The notes beneath the pieces were generated by a model. That model did no database searches. It was not told where the DNA came from and worked only from the letters and a program-made list of their open reading frames with translations. Source: Casuarina equisetifolia (lineage: Eukaryota > Streptophyta > Magnoliopsida > Fagales > Casuarinaceae). Taken from it: 64,000 nt of DNA. Numbering within the stretch: the first letter of the stretch is position 1; the number at the start of each line of letters is the position of its first letter. The DNA lies in assembly GCA_028551475.1 (NCBI GenBank), contig CM052358.1, positions 27,430,853 through 27,494,852 of the forward strand, read 5' to 3'. Below, piece by piece: positions 48,070-58,877 of the stretch. The translations under genes were made by a program, and so were the position numbers.

Positions 48070-48430
48070 CAAGCACCGACATTGGCTAGGAGTACAATGA
48101 TTTCTTCACTCCCAGGTAAAACTGTATATATAGAGATACGGCAATACTGTACATGAAGAAGTCAGAAATGAAACCAAAAGCCAAGAATAAAATTTCGGGA
48201 TTGTTTTGCATTCAAGGTGTTTTAGTGGTGAGAGACAGACCAAGGAGAGCAGAGAACAAGCGGTCGAGACAGCAGACAGGTTTAATGAGTGGTGAGGATC
48301 AGACAGAGGAAAGAGAACGCGCGAATAGAACATCGTTCTCTTCGCTTCAACAAAAACCAAACTACATCTTGTGGTGTCTAAGGAATCGGAGCAGCATCTT
48401 CTCTGTCTATGAATCACTCTTCTCTACACG
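48070..48430 (-). repeat. TNL-downstream repeat block, copy 4
   Basis: Matches the blocks at 12250, 24070 and 50290 (ACAAGCACCG near 48070, TTTCTTCACT, AAAATTTCGGGATTG, GAGAGCAGAGAACA). No C-JID exon is found in the 500 bases above it, so the attached gene end has been lost. Confidence 0.5.
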
Positions 48431-48479
48431 AAGGCCCCATGCACTCCTTTATAAAGAATGATTTCAAAGTTATGGGAGG

Positions 48480-50280
48480 ACAATAAAAAACATTGTCTAA
48501 GACAAAATCTCATCTCCAAAAATCAAACTACTGTTTTCTCATGCAAAGTCCACCCAATAATGCCCAATTCTATGGACTCTTCCCACCAATCAACAGTGAA
48601 GTGTCAGGCTCTTAACAGAAAGTAAGAAGTAATTTTCCTATACTGTGTAATTTTAATTACTTGATTTTACAAATTTTTAGTACTTATATGATTTAATTTT
48701 TAGTTTAATTAGAACAGTTATATCATTGCACATTTTTTATTGTCATACACAACTTTACCAAACCTTAAACTCCGGTGACTTTAAAACATGAGATAATTGT
48801 CCTAATTCCTCAACAGATTAACATAAAAACCAAAAATATTTGACCATTCACACTGAAAAAGATACACCTAAGTCCTCTCAGATTTAAATCTGGTCACCCT
48901 GTAATCTCAACTTCCTTATGAGCTGCCCACAAACACTAGGAAAGTTAGGTTCCCTAACGGATATGGTGGAAGCAATGGATGAGGTTTGTGATTGCCCAAA
49001 ACCATGCTTCCCCTATGGCTGCTCTCTTGGTTTGCTTATGAATTGCCGACGAATACCATCAATTATTTCCACTTCGTTTAGTGGCAAATAAAGCTTCTAC
49101 GTAGGAAGAGTAAGATCAAATCATTTTGCCTTTTTTGTTCTTGACATCAAAAGCAGAGGTGGAGCGAAAAGGTAGTCCCAGTGCAATTATAGGAAGGTTT
49201 CATGTTGGTTTTGCACAAGCCAAAACCATTACTATTTTTTCTCTTAAACACGGGCCCTCGCGCTTGGGATCAATCGTGAGTGACGGACAAAGAAAAGCAG
49301 AGAAGGTTGTCACTGAGATGAATAATGGTCTAAGGGTGACGCACTACTAGAGATTGCGATGTCGAGTATTTTAAATCAATTAGTTACTTAATTTGCTTTT
49401 ATCAGCAACCTCCTCAGATAAGTTAGATATACCATAGCAAGCCTTGGATCAATCAGGTTAAGTTTCAGAAACCATTACTATTAATGTGTTAAGAAAATCT
49501 TGTAGTTGGTCGGTCTGGTTGCGTTATTTTGGAACATAAATAATGTGAAGTTCTTCAAGGATCACCTTGGTTTTGGTGAAGCTGCCACTGTTCGGTGAGA
49601 TTCTTTGGAAGAAATGTATATACTGTCTCATGATATAACTTCAATGTTGATATCTGGAGTTTGTTTCATGGAAGAAGACTATAGTTGAAACTTTAATTTC
49701 TAATTGTACACTGCACTGTTTATCGTACAAATCTTTTTCTTTAGGTGAGAAATCAAATATTCTATAAAAGTTGGGAGTTCATATATTGGAGATAGTTTGG
49801 ATTAACCATAAGAAAAACTTAAAAAATGTTGTTTCAAATTATGTTTAACTCTTTCCACTTAAAACTCGGTTACTTCTAGAGACATATAAGTATTGGGTCT
49901 GACATAGATAAGCCATTTACTAAAACCGTTTAGGGAAATTTTTCTTTCAAGGTTTTCTATTTAAGCCTTGTTTTAGGAGCTCTAAGTTCTAGGGAAACCA
50001 TGGAAAAGTGCGTTTTGTGTGCATGCTAGTGCACGCATGTGTTATGGTCAATTAGATTTGCAGGCTGAAAGCTTTCTATTTCACTTTTGTCAGTTACAGA
50101 TGGTTATACTGCCAATAACATGGCAAGTATGTTGTCTATCACATACTCTGCAATTGATTGCTACAAAAGCAATGTTCAGTATTGTCGCGTACAGCTTGTC
50201 AATTGATTGCAACAATGTTCAGCATGTCATGTACAGTTGTGGTTTATTAGATAGTAGGTCTATTGATTCCATTTTTGAAC
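48480..50280. other. intergenic DNA with diverged cluster repeats
   Basis: Around 49230-49330 lies a trace of the TNL-downstream block (CTCTTAAACACGGGCCCTCGC). Around 49545-49790 is a trace of the unit seen after 21340 and 42640 (CTTGGTTTTGGTGAAGCTG, GTTTCATGGAAGAA). No gene is supported. Confidence 0.45.
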
Positions 50281-50289
50281 AGAGATAAG

Positions 50290-50760
50290 GCATACTGTAA
50301 ATGAACAAGCAGATATAAAACCAAAAGCTAGAATTTTTCCTCTCTCTGTTTTCCTCGTTTACCCTGTTATTTCTTCTCCCTGTTGACTACCTGTTTCGGC
50401 GCTACTATCTCTGTTTCCACATCTTGAAACAAAACTTCTTCTATGGTTAAATAAAATTTCGGGATTGCTCTACATTCAAGGAGTATTAATGGAAAGAGAC
50501 AAACCAAGGAGAGCAAAGTATAGGCAGTTTACGCAATAGAGGGGGTTTAAGAGCGGTAGGAATCCGATGTGGGGAAAGAGAAAGGAGTGGCAAGGAAGAG
50601 GAAAAGCAGACAGCTACATTTTGTGGCGTCTGACGTATCGGAGTAGCATCTTCTCCATCTATGAATTACTCTTATTTGCATGGAGGCCCATTGCAACCTA
50701 TGACCAAGTTCTTCAAGTGCCTTTTACAAAAAACTGGCCCGCAAGAGGAAAGACATTCCA
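50290..50760 (-). repeat. TNL-downstream repeat block, copy 5
   Basis: Lies about 250 bases below the end of the C-JID exon of the TNL pseudogene at 51020-53345. Shares AGAATTTTTCCTCTCTCTGTT, ATTTCGGGATTGCTCTACATTCAAGGAG and GAGAGACAAACCAAG-type landmarks with the other copies. The minus-strand frame is interrupted. Confidence 0.55.
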
Positions 50761-51019
50761 GTTCACTGCTTATCAAAACATAAGATTAAAATTAATATGC
50801 ACTTGAAGATTGAGGGTGAGAGCTTGGCTTTTTAAAATTTTTTTTGGCTAAAAGTTGCTGAAGTTTTGTAGCAGAATAACCATGAAGCCTTTTCAACATT
50901 AAAAATTCATTGCTTAGTTTCTAATCTCATTTGTGTGTTCATTGTTTGATGTTCAGGGAAGAATTAACACTAAGACAATAAAACAAGCTAGAAAGAACAC
51001 ACTTACCATTGAGGCAGAT

Positions 51020-53345
51020 CATACAAATTTGATGGGGCCACGGCCATAGCGATATTTACGAAATAATTTCTGATAAGTTTCAGAATTCAGAGTATGTAGT
51101 AAAATGTCACTTGTAACCTCAGCTAATTCCCAAAGATCATTCTCATATACTCCGTGCGCCCAACACTCCACCTCCACATTCAAGTAGCATGATTCAATTG
51201 AAGCATCAAGACATCCTTTCTCCAGAACGTCTAAGCCATAGTGATTCTTGGCCCAAAGGAAGGGGTTTCAGGGGCACAAATTAGCTAGGATGCCTTCCTA
51301 CCAAGTTTATTGTTCTGAAAATGACAAGGGAAGGTGCAAGGAGCATGATTGTTACCATTAAGTATTTTGTAATTTGAATTCTCATGCTCACCCAACATTC
51401 GTTGTTTTCTTTGTCCTCGAAAGGTGTATAGCTCATGGATTTGATTATGAAATAGCAAAGCACATCCATAGAAGCAAGTTTCTGTTGAAATTCTAAAGGA
51501 ATTTCTGATTTTCCGATTAAACCAATCTGGAATTCTAGATACAGTCACAGATCCTACAAAGTTACAACTCTCGTTCACCTATATAGTAAAAACCAAGAAG
51601 AACAAGCTGTTAATTGCAATATTCTAATATACAACATATTAATAGCTTCTATTAATTTCAAACAATAAAAGGGAAAGGAAGAGACTCACACCCCTTTCAA
51701 ACTCTAAACCACCATCAGCTTGTGGACATGAAGATTCCTTTGGGATCATATATGGTTTACCATCATGATCAATGTGGATGGCCAGAAAAGCACAATTACT
51801 AATCAATCCTCCAATGCCTTTAACACAACAAATATCTAGTGATTGACAATTTTGTACCTCCAAACAACGTAAGTTTAATGGTAACTTTAGCAGTACTTGA
51901 AGCAGAATACAATTGTCCAAGTAAAGATGGTAAAAGGGAGGTAAGTTGAACCAAATCAGGTATTCTCTTAAATTTATTTCCAACAAAGCTTAATGTCTTA
52001 AGTGAGGATAAGCAAGCAAGACATTCAAGGATCATTCCATCTAATAGATCACAATAACTCAAATTTAGTATCATTAAAGTACCCATATCTGACAATAAAG
52101 GCATTAACAATGTTTGAAGTTTGATACAATAATCCAAGTGAAGGTTCATAAGGTTGGGAAGTTGGAAACACTAATTGGTATTGTTGTGAATTTGTTCATG
52201 TGACAATAAAGGCATTAACAATGTTTGAAGTTTGATACAATAATCCAAATGAAGGTTGATAAAGTTGGGAAGTTGGGAAGTTGAGAAACACTAATTGGTA
52301 TTGTTGTAAATTTGTTCCTAGAAAGATTTAATGACCCAATTGAAATTAAACAACTAAAATTACTAGGAATATCTACATCTAAAAAGCTCAAATCTAATGC
52401 CCTTAAAAATTTAAACTTAAAAAAGAATTAGGATGCCAAAGACTAGATAGATTTAACCCATTACCTTCATTGTCTAAAACATTACTGTAAAATGCACTAT
52501 ACTTGCTCCAAAAATTGCCGCATGCACGTGTTACAAATTTGCCGTGAATCAAGCCAAACCTCAGGTTGCCACTAAAGATGTAGCGACCATCAATCATTTC
52601 CATAGTGGTCATATTTCTTAAGCAATCACATAAGTTTAAACTTTCAATCGATGACAAATTCTGAAACGACAATGGCAACATTTTAATATTAGTTCCAACC
52701 AAATCTAGAAATTTTAAAGATGTCATATTGCCAACAATATTTGGAAAATTTGTTAGACTTGAACAACCAGCAAGAAAAAAATAAATCTGATGGAAGAATG
52801 GACCTTGGACAAATGTGTACAATATTGAAGGTCTAACCTCTTAAAGTTTGGGATTTCACTAAGATCTAGATATCAATTAGGTTAACAAAGAAACTCATGT
52901 CTGTGTATTGTACTTTATCAAATCCTTGCCATGTTATAGATAAGGAAAATGGTTAAAAAGAAAAATCATCAACATGAAAAAGTGTAAAAGAAAGATGAAA
53001 GTGGAGAAGAAATATTTACATAAACCAGAAATCTTATTTCCAATCCAGCCCATTATGAAAGCAACTATAGGGCACTTCAAGTGAAACAAGATTCCTTGGT
53101 TTAAAATTGATCAACAAAGATTGTGAAGGATATCCAACAAAATCCAAATATTATAACTCATTGCTTGACCTAAAATGTGAATAATCTCCATAACAGTGAC
53201 AATGAAGATTGCCATACAGAAATGTTTTCAATTTATTCATTTTTGAAGAGCCTTCAACACTTAGCTCCACAGACAGTGATGATGATTCTAACATAATTTC
53301 TTCAACTATATCAATCTCCTAAAATAAAATAAAAAAATTACAATA
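51020..53345 (-). pseudogene. TIR-NBS-LRR resistance gene remnant: LRR and C-JID
   Basis: Longest TNL piece in the window, on the minus strand. 53345-53030: start of the LRR exon (EGSSKMNKLKTFL, ELxYLDFVGYPSQSLLINF, PRNLVSLEVP). 52870-52400: LRRs (GCSSLTNFPNIVGNMTSLKF, LDLVGTNIKMLPLSFQNLSS). 52390-51640: more LRRs (LMNLHLDYCIKLQTLLMPLL, DGMILECLACLSSLKTLSF, LRCLEVQNCQSLDI) with a 111-bp internal duplication. 51578-51020: C-JID (VSRIPDWFNRKIRNSF, TCFYGCALLFHNQIHELYTF, GCLDASIESCYLNVEVECW). Relative to 24899-25498 the C-JID lacks about 20 codons around the FWVYIS motif and has a stop and frame change there. No TIR or NB-ARC is present. An intact member would be a cytoplasmic immune receptor. 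Confidence 0.85.
52090..52315 (-). repeat. tandem duplication of 111 bp inside the LRR
   Basis: TGACAATAAAGGCATTAACA occurs at 52090 and again at 52201, a period of 111 bases (37 codons), with high similarity across the unit. Both copies encode the minus-strand motif NLHLDYCIKLQTLLMPLLS. The second contains an extra GGGAAGTTG. An in-frame gain of about one and a half LRRs. Confidence 0.85.
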
Positions 53346-53489
53346 AAAAAATGCTTAAACAAAATGCATAAAAGAATTATAAAAAATATGTCTTGCATAA
53401 AGATTTACTTCTAATATTATCATTCAATACATGAGCAATATCTTCTATACCTTTAGTAACCACATAAATTGAGACTTATTATGGAAGAC

Positions 53490-53730
53490 AAACTCCAGAA
53501 CTACAATGATAACTTTTTAATGTCAGTCTTAGTCAAATCCAAAAACTTTAAAAATGTCAATATTGTCCACAATATTTGAAAATTTTGTAAGTCTTGAACA
53601 GAAGCAAGATCAAAATAGATATGGGATCATGGTGGTGTATTGTAGGGGATTTTTAAGGTAGTGGCAACCTTTTAAATCAAATTTCTTGAATCATTTCAGA
53701 AATCCAAGGAATGGTTACTTTACTGCTCGT
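53490..53730 (-). pseudogene. TNL LRR fragment at the left edge of segment B
   Basis: Minus-strand frame reads GCHYLKNPLQYTTMIPYLF, DLASVQDLQNFQILWTILTF and LKFLDLTKTDIKKLSL, which is classic TNL LRR spacing (L-K-x-L-x-L-x-x-T-x-I). It is separate from the TNL remnant just below, because that one starts with its own first LRR exon at 53345. Equivalent to 28560-28800 in segment A. Confidence 0.7.
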
Positions 53731-54124
53731 CAAATAAAATTAATGTTGCTTAAGTTTTAATTATCTGTCCAATAAAATCAAGCATTCGTCCTGGAAGAGT
53801 TCTTTTATTAATTTAAAGGAATTGTAATTCATTGCTCAGCTTCTTTATCTCTTCTATTGTGTTTATGATTTGATGTTTTAGGGAGGATTTAGCAATAGCG
53901 CTGAAGTAAACAAGAAACAGCGCACTTACATGTGGCGGAGCCGCTCCTAAGGTTGTTAGAAGTGCGGGTAGATTTGAGCTAATATGTAAGGAAACTTGCG
54001 AAAGCATACCATCAACGAGCCCCAAGAGAAAACTAAAGGCAACCTGCTCGGTTTGGATGGTGAGAGAGGGACAGTAACTGGATAATGCCCTTAGGCTATG
54101 TATTTAGCGTCACAAAGACCCAAT

Positions 54125-54160
54125 AATATATATATATATATATATATAGATATATATATA
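54125..54160. repeat. (TA)n microsatellite
   Basis: Nearly pure TA dinucleotides over about 36 bases, interrupted by one G. Present in segment B only. Confidence 0.95.
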
Positions 54161-55122
54161 GAATCCTTTTTGCAGCAGGGGAAAGGAACTGGAGTGTGTA
54201 GAAGCGAAAGTTTTCAAAGAAATCAATATTGTTAAAAATTTGAAAGTGGTAATTTATCCAAAATTTAGTTTTGTGGCAAGACTCGAAGAATTTGGATATT
54301 TGAACATGCAAGCAATTCACCAGCTTTCTTCTAGAAACATCAACATATTTGATTTTGATCTGAATTATTCTTTAAAATCTTTTGTAGGACAAAAAATTTG
54401 ACTGTGGACTAACAATTTGGGTACTGCACTGGAGTTGATTATGCTTATTGTAATATGGGCTTTTTTTTTGTTTTTACACTTTGAGTACATGTAATTGTTG
54501 GATTATAATATGTCATGTTAAACTTTTCTTGATTTCAATTAAGTAAATGAGGTTCTTGGGGAAAAAAATAAGGAAGACGAAAAACAATGAGTCAACTTAT
54601 GGCTTGGTCACTTGGGGAGATTCGCCTCTCCATTGGAGGTCAACCTTGCGTCAAGCTTCTTTGTAACTTAAAAAACTATAGAAGATTAATCATATAATGA
54701 CAAATGAGATACAAGAAATTGATAGAGAGAAGATAATTTTACCCATTATGTGATATGTTGTTGTCTATTCTTCATATTTTCAACACTTATGTCATCTAAT
54801 TCTTAGTTTAGTAAGATTAGATACTTTATTTTCATACCAATGTCATATAACTCCACCTACATTATAATTTTGTTTTTTACATTTGATTAGATAAGATAAT
54901 TTATCGATTTGCTTGAATTTCAACATTTCAGTCTTTTTTTTCTTTCAGTTTAATCAAATTACACATCATTACATATACAGGTGGCCAGATTAATTACTTC
55001 GTGTTACCAAAGTAATGCGCTGCCGGAGAAGTAAAGAAAGTCCGGCTGCGATTCACGGCCAAATTTACTCCGGTGTGCGGGTGCGCGAGTGTTGGGATGT
55101 TGGATTTTGCGTGCTGGTTGCA

Positions 55123-55264
55123 CACGTGGAGCCAGTCGATACACGTGGCGTTTGTCCTGTTGCAGGTTAGAGGCTGACTCGTCTGCACGCGTGTGAGAAG
55201 GAGACTGCCTGGCATCGGTTGTACTATGTGAAGCATGTGCCAGCATGGTATGAGAACACGTGGC
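55123..55264. promoter_or_regulatory. G-box/ABRE cluster in segment B
   Basis: CACGTG at 55123-55128 and CACGTGGC at 55142-55149 and 55257-55264, in a GC-rich island. Corresponds to the cluster at 31001-31149 in segment A and lies about 2.1 kb before peptide gene 3. Conservation of three sites in both copies while the DNA around them drifts is suggestive only. Confidence 0.5.
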
Positions 55265-57248
55265 ATGTGTTGAGTATGTGCTAGCTTGTGCAGGATGCTT
55301 GTGAAGGTCAATTATCAAAATTATCAAAATTATCAAAGTTCGACTCTGGAAGGGTTTCAAAAGGCGTTGTAACAACCAAAACGAATCTTAACTTTCTGTT
55401 ATGTGATGTATTGTGTTTAGTTCCTATTTAAAAGATCTATATGAAGTTGAATCTTTAAAATTATTTGGGCAATAATATAAATTTCTTTTATTATTGTGTA
55501 GATTATAATGAATTGGTATGTCAATAATCCATATCTCCATTGTTTCAAAATTAGCTATAAGGTGGTCTTGTCTTACTATATTGGCTAGTTAATTATCTCT
55601 GAACTATAAATTTATTTAGACTACTTGGTTTTTTCACGTATAAGGAAAATGAAAATGCAGAGTTGGTCTAATTGTGTTCTTTGAGCAAGGGCTGTCTCCT
55701 AGACTTCTTAGGCAAGCTACATATACCACAACACATATTAGATCATTCAAGTTTGACAAGGCTAAATGTTCCAAAATATTAATTATTGATGTCTTAGGAA
55801 GTTTGTAGTTGATTTCATTATTTTGGAACATTTGGTATTGTCAAAATTAATTAATTCCATGCGTTAAAACTTCAAAGTTGATATTTGCAGTTTGTTTCAT
55901 GGAAGAATATTATATTGCTTAAGTTTTAATGCATAATTGAGCAAACGTTCTTCATTAGGTTGGCAGAATTGATATTGTAAAAAATTTGAGGCTCATATAC
56001 TAGAGATGAATTTGTTTGATTACAAGAAGCTCATTTAAACTTATTTTTGATTTAATGAAGTGTTCCCTATGTAAAGGATAGATACTTTTAGGATTGTATC
56101 TAAACATAAATGAGCCTTGCTTTCTACCACTTCTTGCACTCGTAGTTTGTGCTAGATTGCCAATCCCTAACATCTGTTTAGCCCTTCATTTTATCACATC
56201 CCACATTCATGCAACTAACACCATCTAGGACAACTTAGCCTAGTAGTATGTCAAGGTGGTTTAGGCCTTACAATAGGTGTATTAATTGACTTCAAAGTTT
56301 CAAGATAATTATAGGGGCGGCTTTCTCACTGTTACAAATCACTATGGGTTAGTCCAAGCCATTCGTGCAACATCAAATGGTTCTCTAAATATATTATATG
56401 TCTTAGTTATAAAGGACATGTTTCAAAAATTGAAATCCTATATAAGAAAGATACTAATTATACTTGGTTCATAATTTGAATTCAGCCAACAAAATGGATG
56501 CCTCAAGTACTTTACTATTACAACTGTCCAAAATAATCTTTCTTTTAAAATGATACCAATCTCTCGTGTGTGCAATTTTCATAACTTTCATGCTAAGTTT
56601 TCTTTCAATATTTGTAGCTTTTAACAGTTTATAACAAAAGTTATAACAAAGAGTTAAAATGTTCAAAAGAAAACAATTGACTCTTTTATTGTCCAAAGAG
56701 TTATGCATCATACAATGTTTTCATTGAGAGTTCAAATGAATGATGGTTAGGAAGACACTTTTAATGAGGCTTTTATCTTAACTTTGTTGCCTTTTGATGT
56801 TACTTAATAGTTTCTACTTCTCTTGGCCATTTTATTGTCAATTTACTATACCTTTTCACAATTGCTACGACAAAATTGCTTATTCTTTAATTTATTTCTT
56901 TTTCTATGAAATGCTATCTTTTTAAATGTCACATCTACTTTTGATTCATTCCTACATGCTCATAACATCTATTGATATAAAAATTGATTGGACATAAAGG
57001 ATTCACACATTATTAAAATTAGATTGCATTCATTACATGGTCTTTTAAACTAATTGTTTATTGTTTTTTAGACTTTCCATAGGAGTTGAGTATTAATTTC
57101 TTAACAAACTCTTGTAAAGTCATATCTCTTTGGCCAAAATATTAAGTGAAGATCAAAACAACTTTAGTAACATATTATCACACTTTGAAAAGCCGGTGAT
57201 GTTAAACTAATATTTTTAAATGTTATTTCTTTTAAAATAATTTCATGG

Positions 57249-57255
57249 TATATAA
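57249..57255 (+). promoter_or_regulatory. TATA box of peptide gene 3
   Basis: TATATAA 98 bases before the ATG at 57347, at the same relative place as in copy 2. Confidence 0.45.
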
Positions 57256-57346
57256 TTGCATCAAAGATTATGGAATCACTCCATAAAGGTAAATCTTTTG
57301 TTAGACAACAAGAAAGGAGAATTTTCAAACACAAAGTTTACATTTG

Positions 57347-57754
57347 ATGGCTACAAAATCCATTAGCAAACTTGTAGTAGTGATGATAGAAGCATTTGTC
57401 TTGCTAAATATCAAAGTGCATGCCAATGACCTTCCCCCTTTCTTTTCCACTCCCATGCCATTTCCTACTAGCTTTGACACCGTTCGTCAAAATGGGGATT
57501 ACAACCTTCATTGCCTTGAAAATGCAGTGGAAAGTTGTAAAGACAAATCGCTGTTGGAAGAGTTGGAGCATTGTATTGTTGTTCATCTCTTCAAGTGCTT
57601 CTATCACAATCCAAGACATAAGAATTTCAGTATTGATGATCTTGTATTTATTAAAGACCAATGCGTAGGGCATTGTCTTGGGAAGAAAATTAGAGGTTTA
57701 GATATTGCAAGATGTTTGTGTGAGTGCTATGAAAAGAATACAAAGAAGCATTAA
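57347..57754 (+). CDS. small secreted cysteine-rich protein, family member 3
   Basis: Intact ORF of 135 residues. I start it at the ATG at 57347, the equivalent of the ATG in the other members. Residues 1-27 are a signal peptide (VVVMIEAFVLLNIKV, cleavage near HAN/D). A proline/phenylalanine-rich linker (LPPFFSTPMPFP) follows. The mature part then has nine cysteines: C-X7-C-X11-C-X7-C-X21-C-X3-C-X12-C-X-C-X-C. The last three include the final C-X3-C pair of member 1 plus one extra. The tail is basic (KNTKKH). Two cysteine pairs spaced X7 then two spaced X3 fit two helical hairpins linked by disulfides, as in alpha-hairpinins, but this is inference. Export to the cell wall space is likely. Lies at the end of segment B; a 16-base perfect palindrome starts at its stop codon. 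Confidence 0.78.
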   Translation: MATKSISKLVVVMIEAFVLLNIKVHANDLPPFFSTPMPFPTSFDTVRQNGDYNLHCLENAVESCKDKSLLEELEHCIVVHLFKCFYHNPRHKNFSIDDLVFIKDQCVGHCLGKKIRGLDIARCLCECYEKNTKKH

Positions 57755-57791
57755 ATGTCTACATTTGGTCAATAACAAATGTAGACATTTA
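57752..57791. repeat. perfect inverted repeat starting at the stop codon
   Basis: Two 16-base arms (57752-57767 and 57776-57791, TAAATGTCTACATTTG and its complement) enclose an 8-base loop. The left arm and loop are the normal 3' UTR start, as at 33685 and 58974. The right arm is an inverted copy of it. Immediately beyond lies an unrelated LRR fragment, so this marks a rearrangement junction. Confidence 0.95.
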
Positions 57792-57799
57792 GGATAACT

Positions 57800-58290
57800 C
57801 AAGGGTATTATTGTCAACTTATCCCTAGACATATTTAAATACTCAAGTGATAACAAATAACAAAGCTGGTAAGGAATAGTTGCATCTAACATATTAGGAT
57901 AACTCATCTCTAATTTTTTTAGAGAACTCAAACTTGAGAAACCATTAAGAAAGTGTAAGCAATTAATAGGATCTAAACCATTACCACCACCATTTATTTT
58001 CTACATAGTGATGTAACAATGGAGCTTTTTTGAAACTTTAATCACTAAAAATTGATCCCATCTCATATTAACATTTTGATCCCTATTTAAAAGTATTCTA
58101 TAACACATGTTACCATATAAATTGAAATATTTAAGCTATAACAAACTTTTTAATGATACTAGCAACTCCCTAATGGTAGTCCAAATCAAATAAAAAAACT
58201 CCAAAGATTTTATGTTACCACCAACATCTGGAAATTTCTCAAGTCATAAACAACCAGCAAGATTAAGATATTCAATTGACTCGAGGCCAA
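57800..58290 (-). pseudogene. TNL LRR fragment next to peptide gene 3
   Basis: Minus strand. From 58290 down: DLRNFQMLVV, then in another frame DVGGNIKSLEFFYLIWTTIR and LKYFNLYGN, then LSSLKKLEMSYPNM, LDATIPYQLCYLLSLEYLNM and LTIIPLSYPKCLHLL. These are LRRs with the usual L-x-x-L-x-L-S/N and I-P pattern. Stops and frame changes break it, and no C-JID follows because the sequence ends at the palindrome beside the peptide gene. Confidence 0.75.
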
Positions 58291-58299
58291 TCTCAACAA

Positions 58300-58450
58300 A
58301 AAAGAATAACCTCCTTTTCTTGTACTTTGTCTTCCCGCACCCCGACAATAAGGAGCGGCAAAACGGCTCCAGCCAGCTTCATATTCATAGCTGCTTCAAC
58401 CTAAACCGATTAGGCAAATTATAAAAAATGCTACCTCCGGGACGCCACAC
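58300..58450 (+). repeat. diverged copy of the block at 5290-5440
   Basis: Shares CCAG(C/T)TTCATATTCATA, GCTTC, AACCGA and AATGCTACCTCC in the same order with 5290-5440. There it lies in gypsy LTR-like sequence. Here it lies alone beside an LRR fragment, so it may be a scrap of the same LTR family. Confidence 0.5.
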
Positions 58451-58459
58451 ACTGGAACA

Positions 58460-58870
58460 CAGCCCAAGAATGCCTGTAGCAAGCTCAGGGTGGCTCTTTA
58501 TCAAATGTTATCATTTCTATGCTACTATTACTCAAGAAAATTTTCCTTTATATAATATTATCCAATATATAGAATTAAACTTAACTTTAATAGTTACAAA
58601 GAAGGAATAAGAAGTACCAGTGGAAGAAAAAACATGTTCATCCTTTCAAATATGATTACGTTTAACATATTTTGAATCGTTTAAGAAAGCTTTTCATATT
58701 TATGTCTAAATAAAAACACTACATAAATTATGATAGAAACTACTTATAATGACTGTAACAAAGTTTTCTAAAACGTAAGTGCTGCAGCATGACAAAAGTT
58801 AGTAAGAGAAAATTACTTATGCACAAATGTTAGTAAGAGAAAAGGTAGCAACAAAGTTTTCTAAAACCTA
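58460..58870. other. AT-rich DNA, no gene seen
   Basis: Contains a short direct repeat (GTTAGTAAGAGAAAA at about 58798 and 58829, and ACAAAGTTTTCTAAAAC at about 58759 and 58852). No coding content. Confidence 0.5.
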
Positions 58871-58877
58871 TGCACAA

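Larger units (their letters stand above)
53490..57790 (+). repeat. segmental duplication, copy B
   Basis: Collinear with segment A (28560-33760), same orientation, about 25 kb apart. It keeps an intact peptide gene at its right end, whereas copy A is broken. It contains a TA microsatellite (54125-54160) not seen in A and lacks A's extra 870 bases. Confidence 0.8.

Noticed and set aside
33278-57754. Naming the peptides as thionins or defensins
   Set aside because: The cysteine spacing does not fit either family; only a looser resemblance to alpha-hairpinin spacing can be argued.
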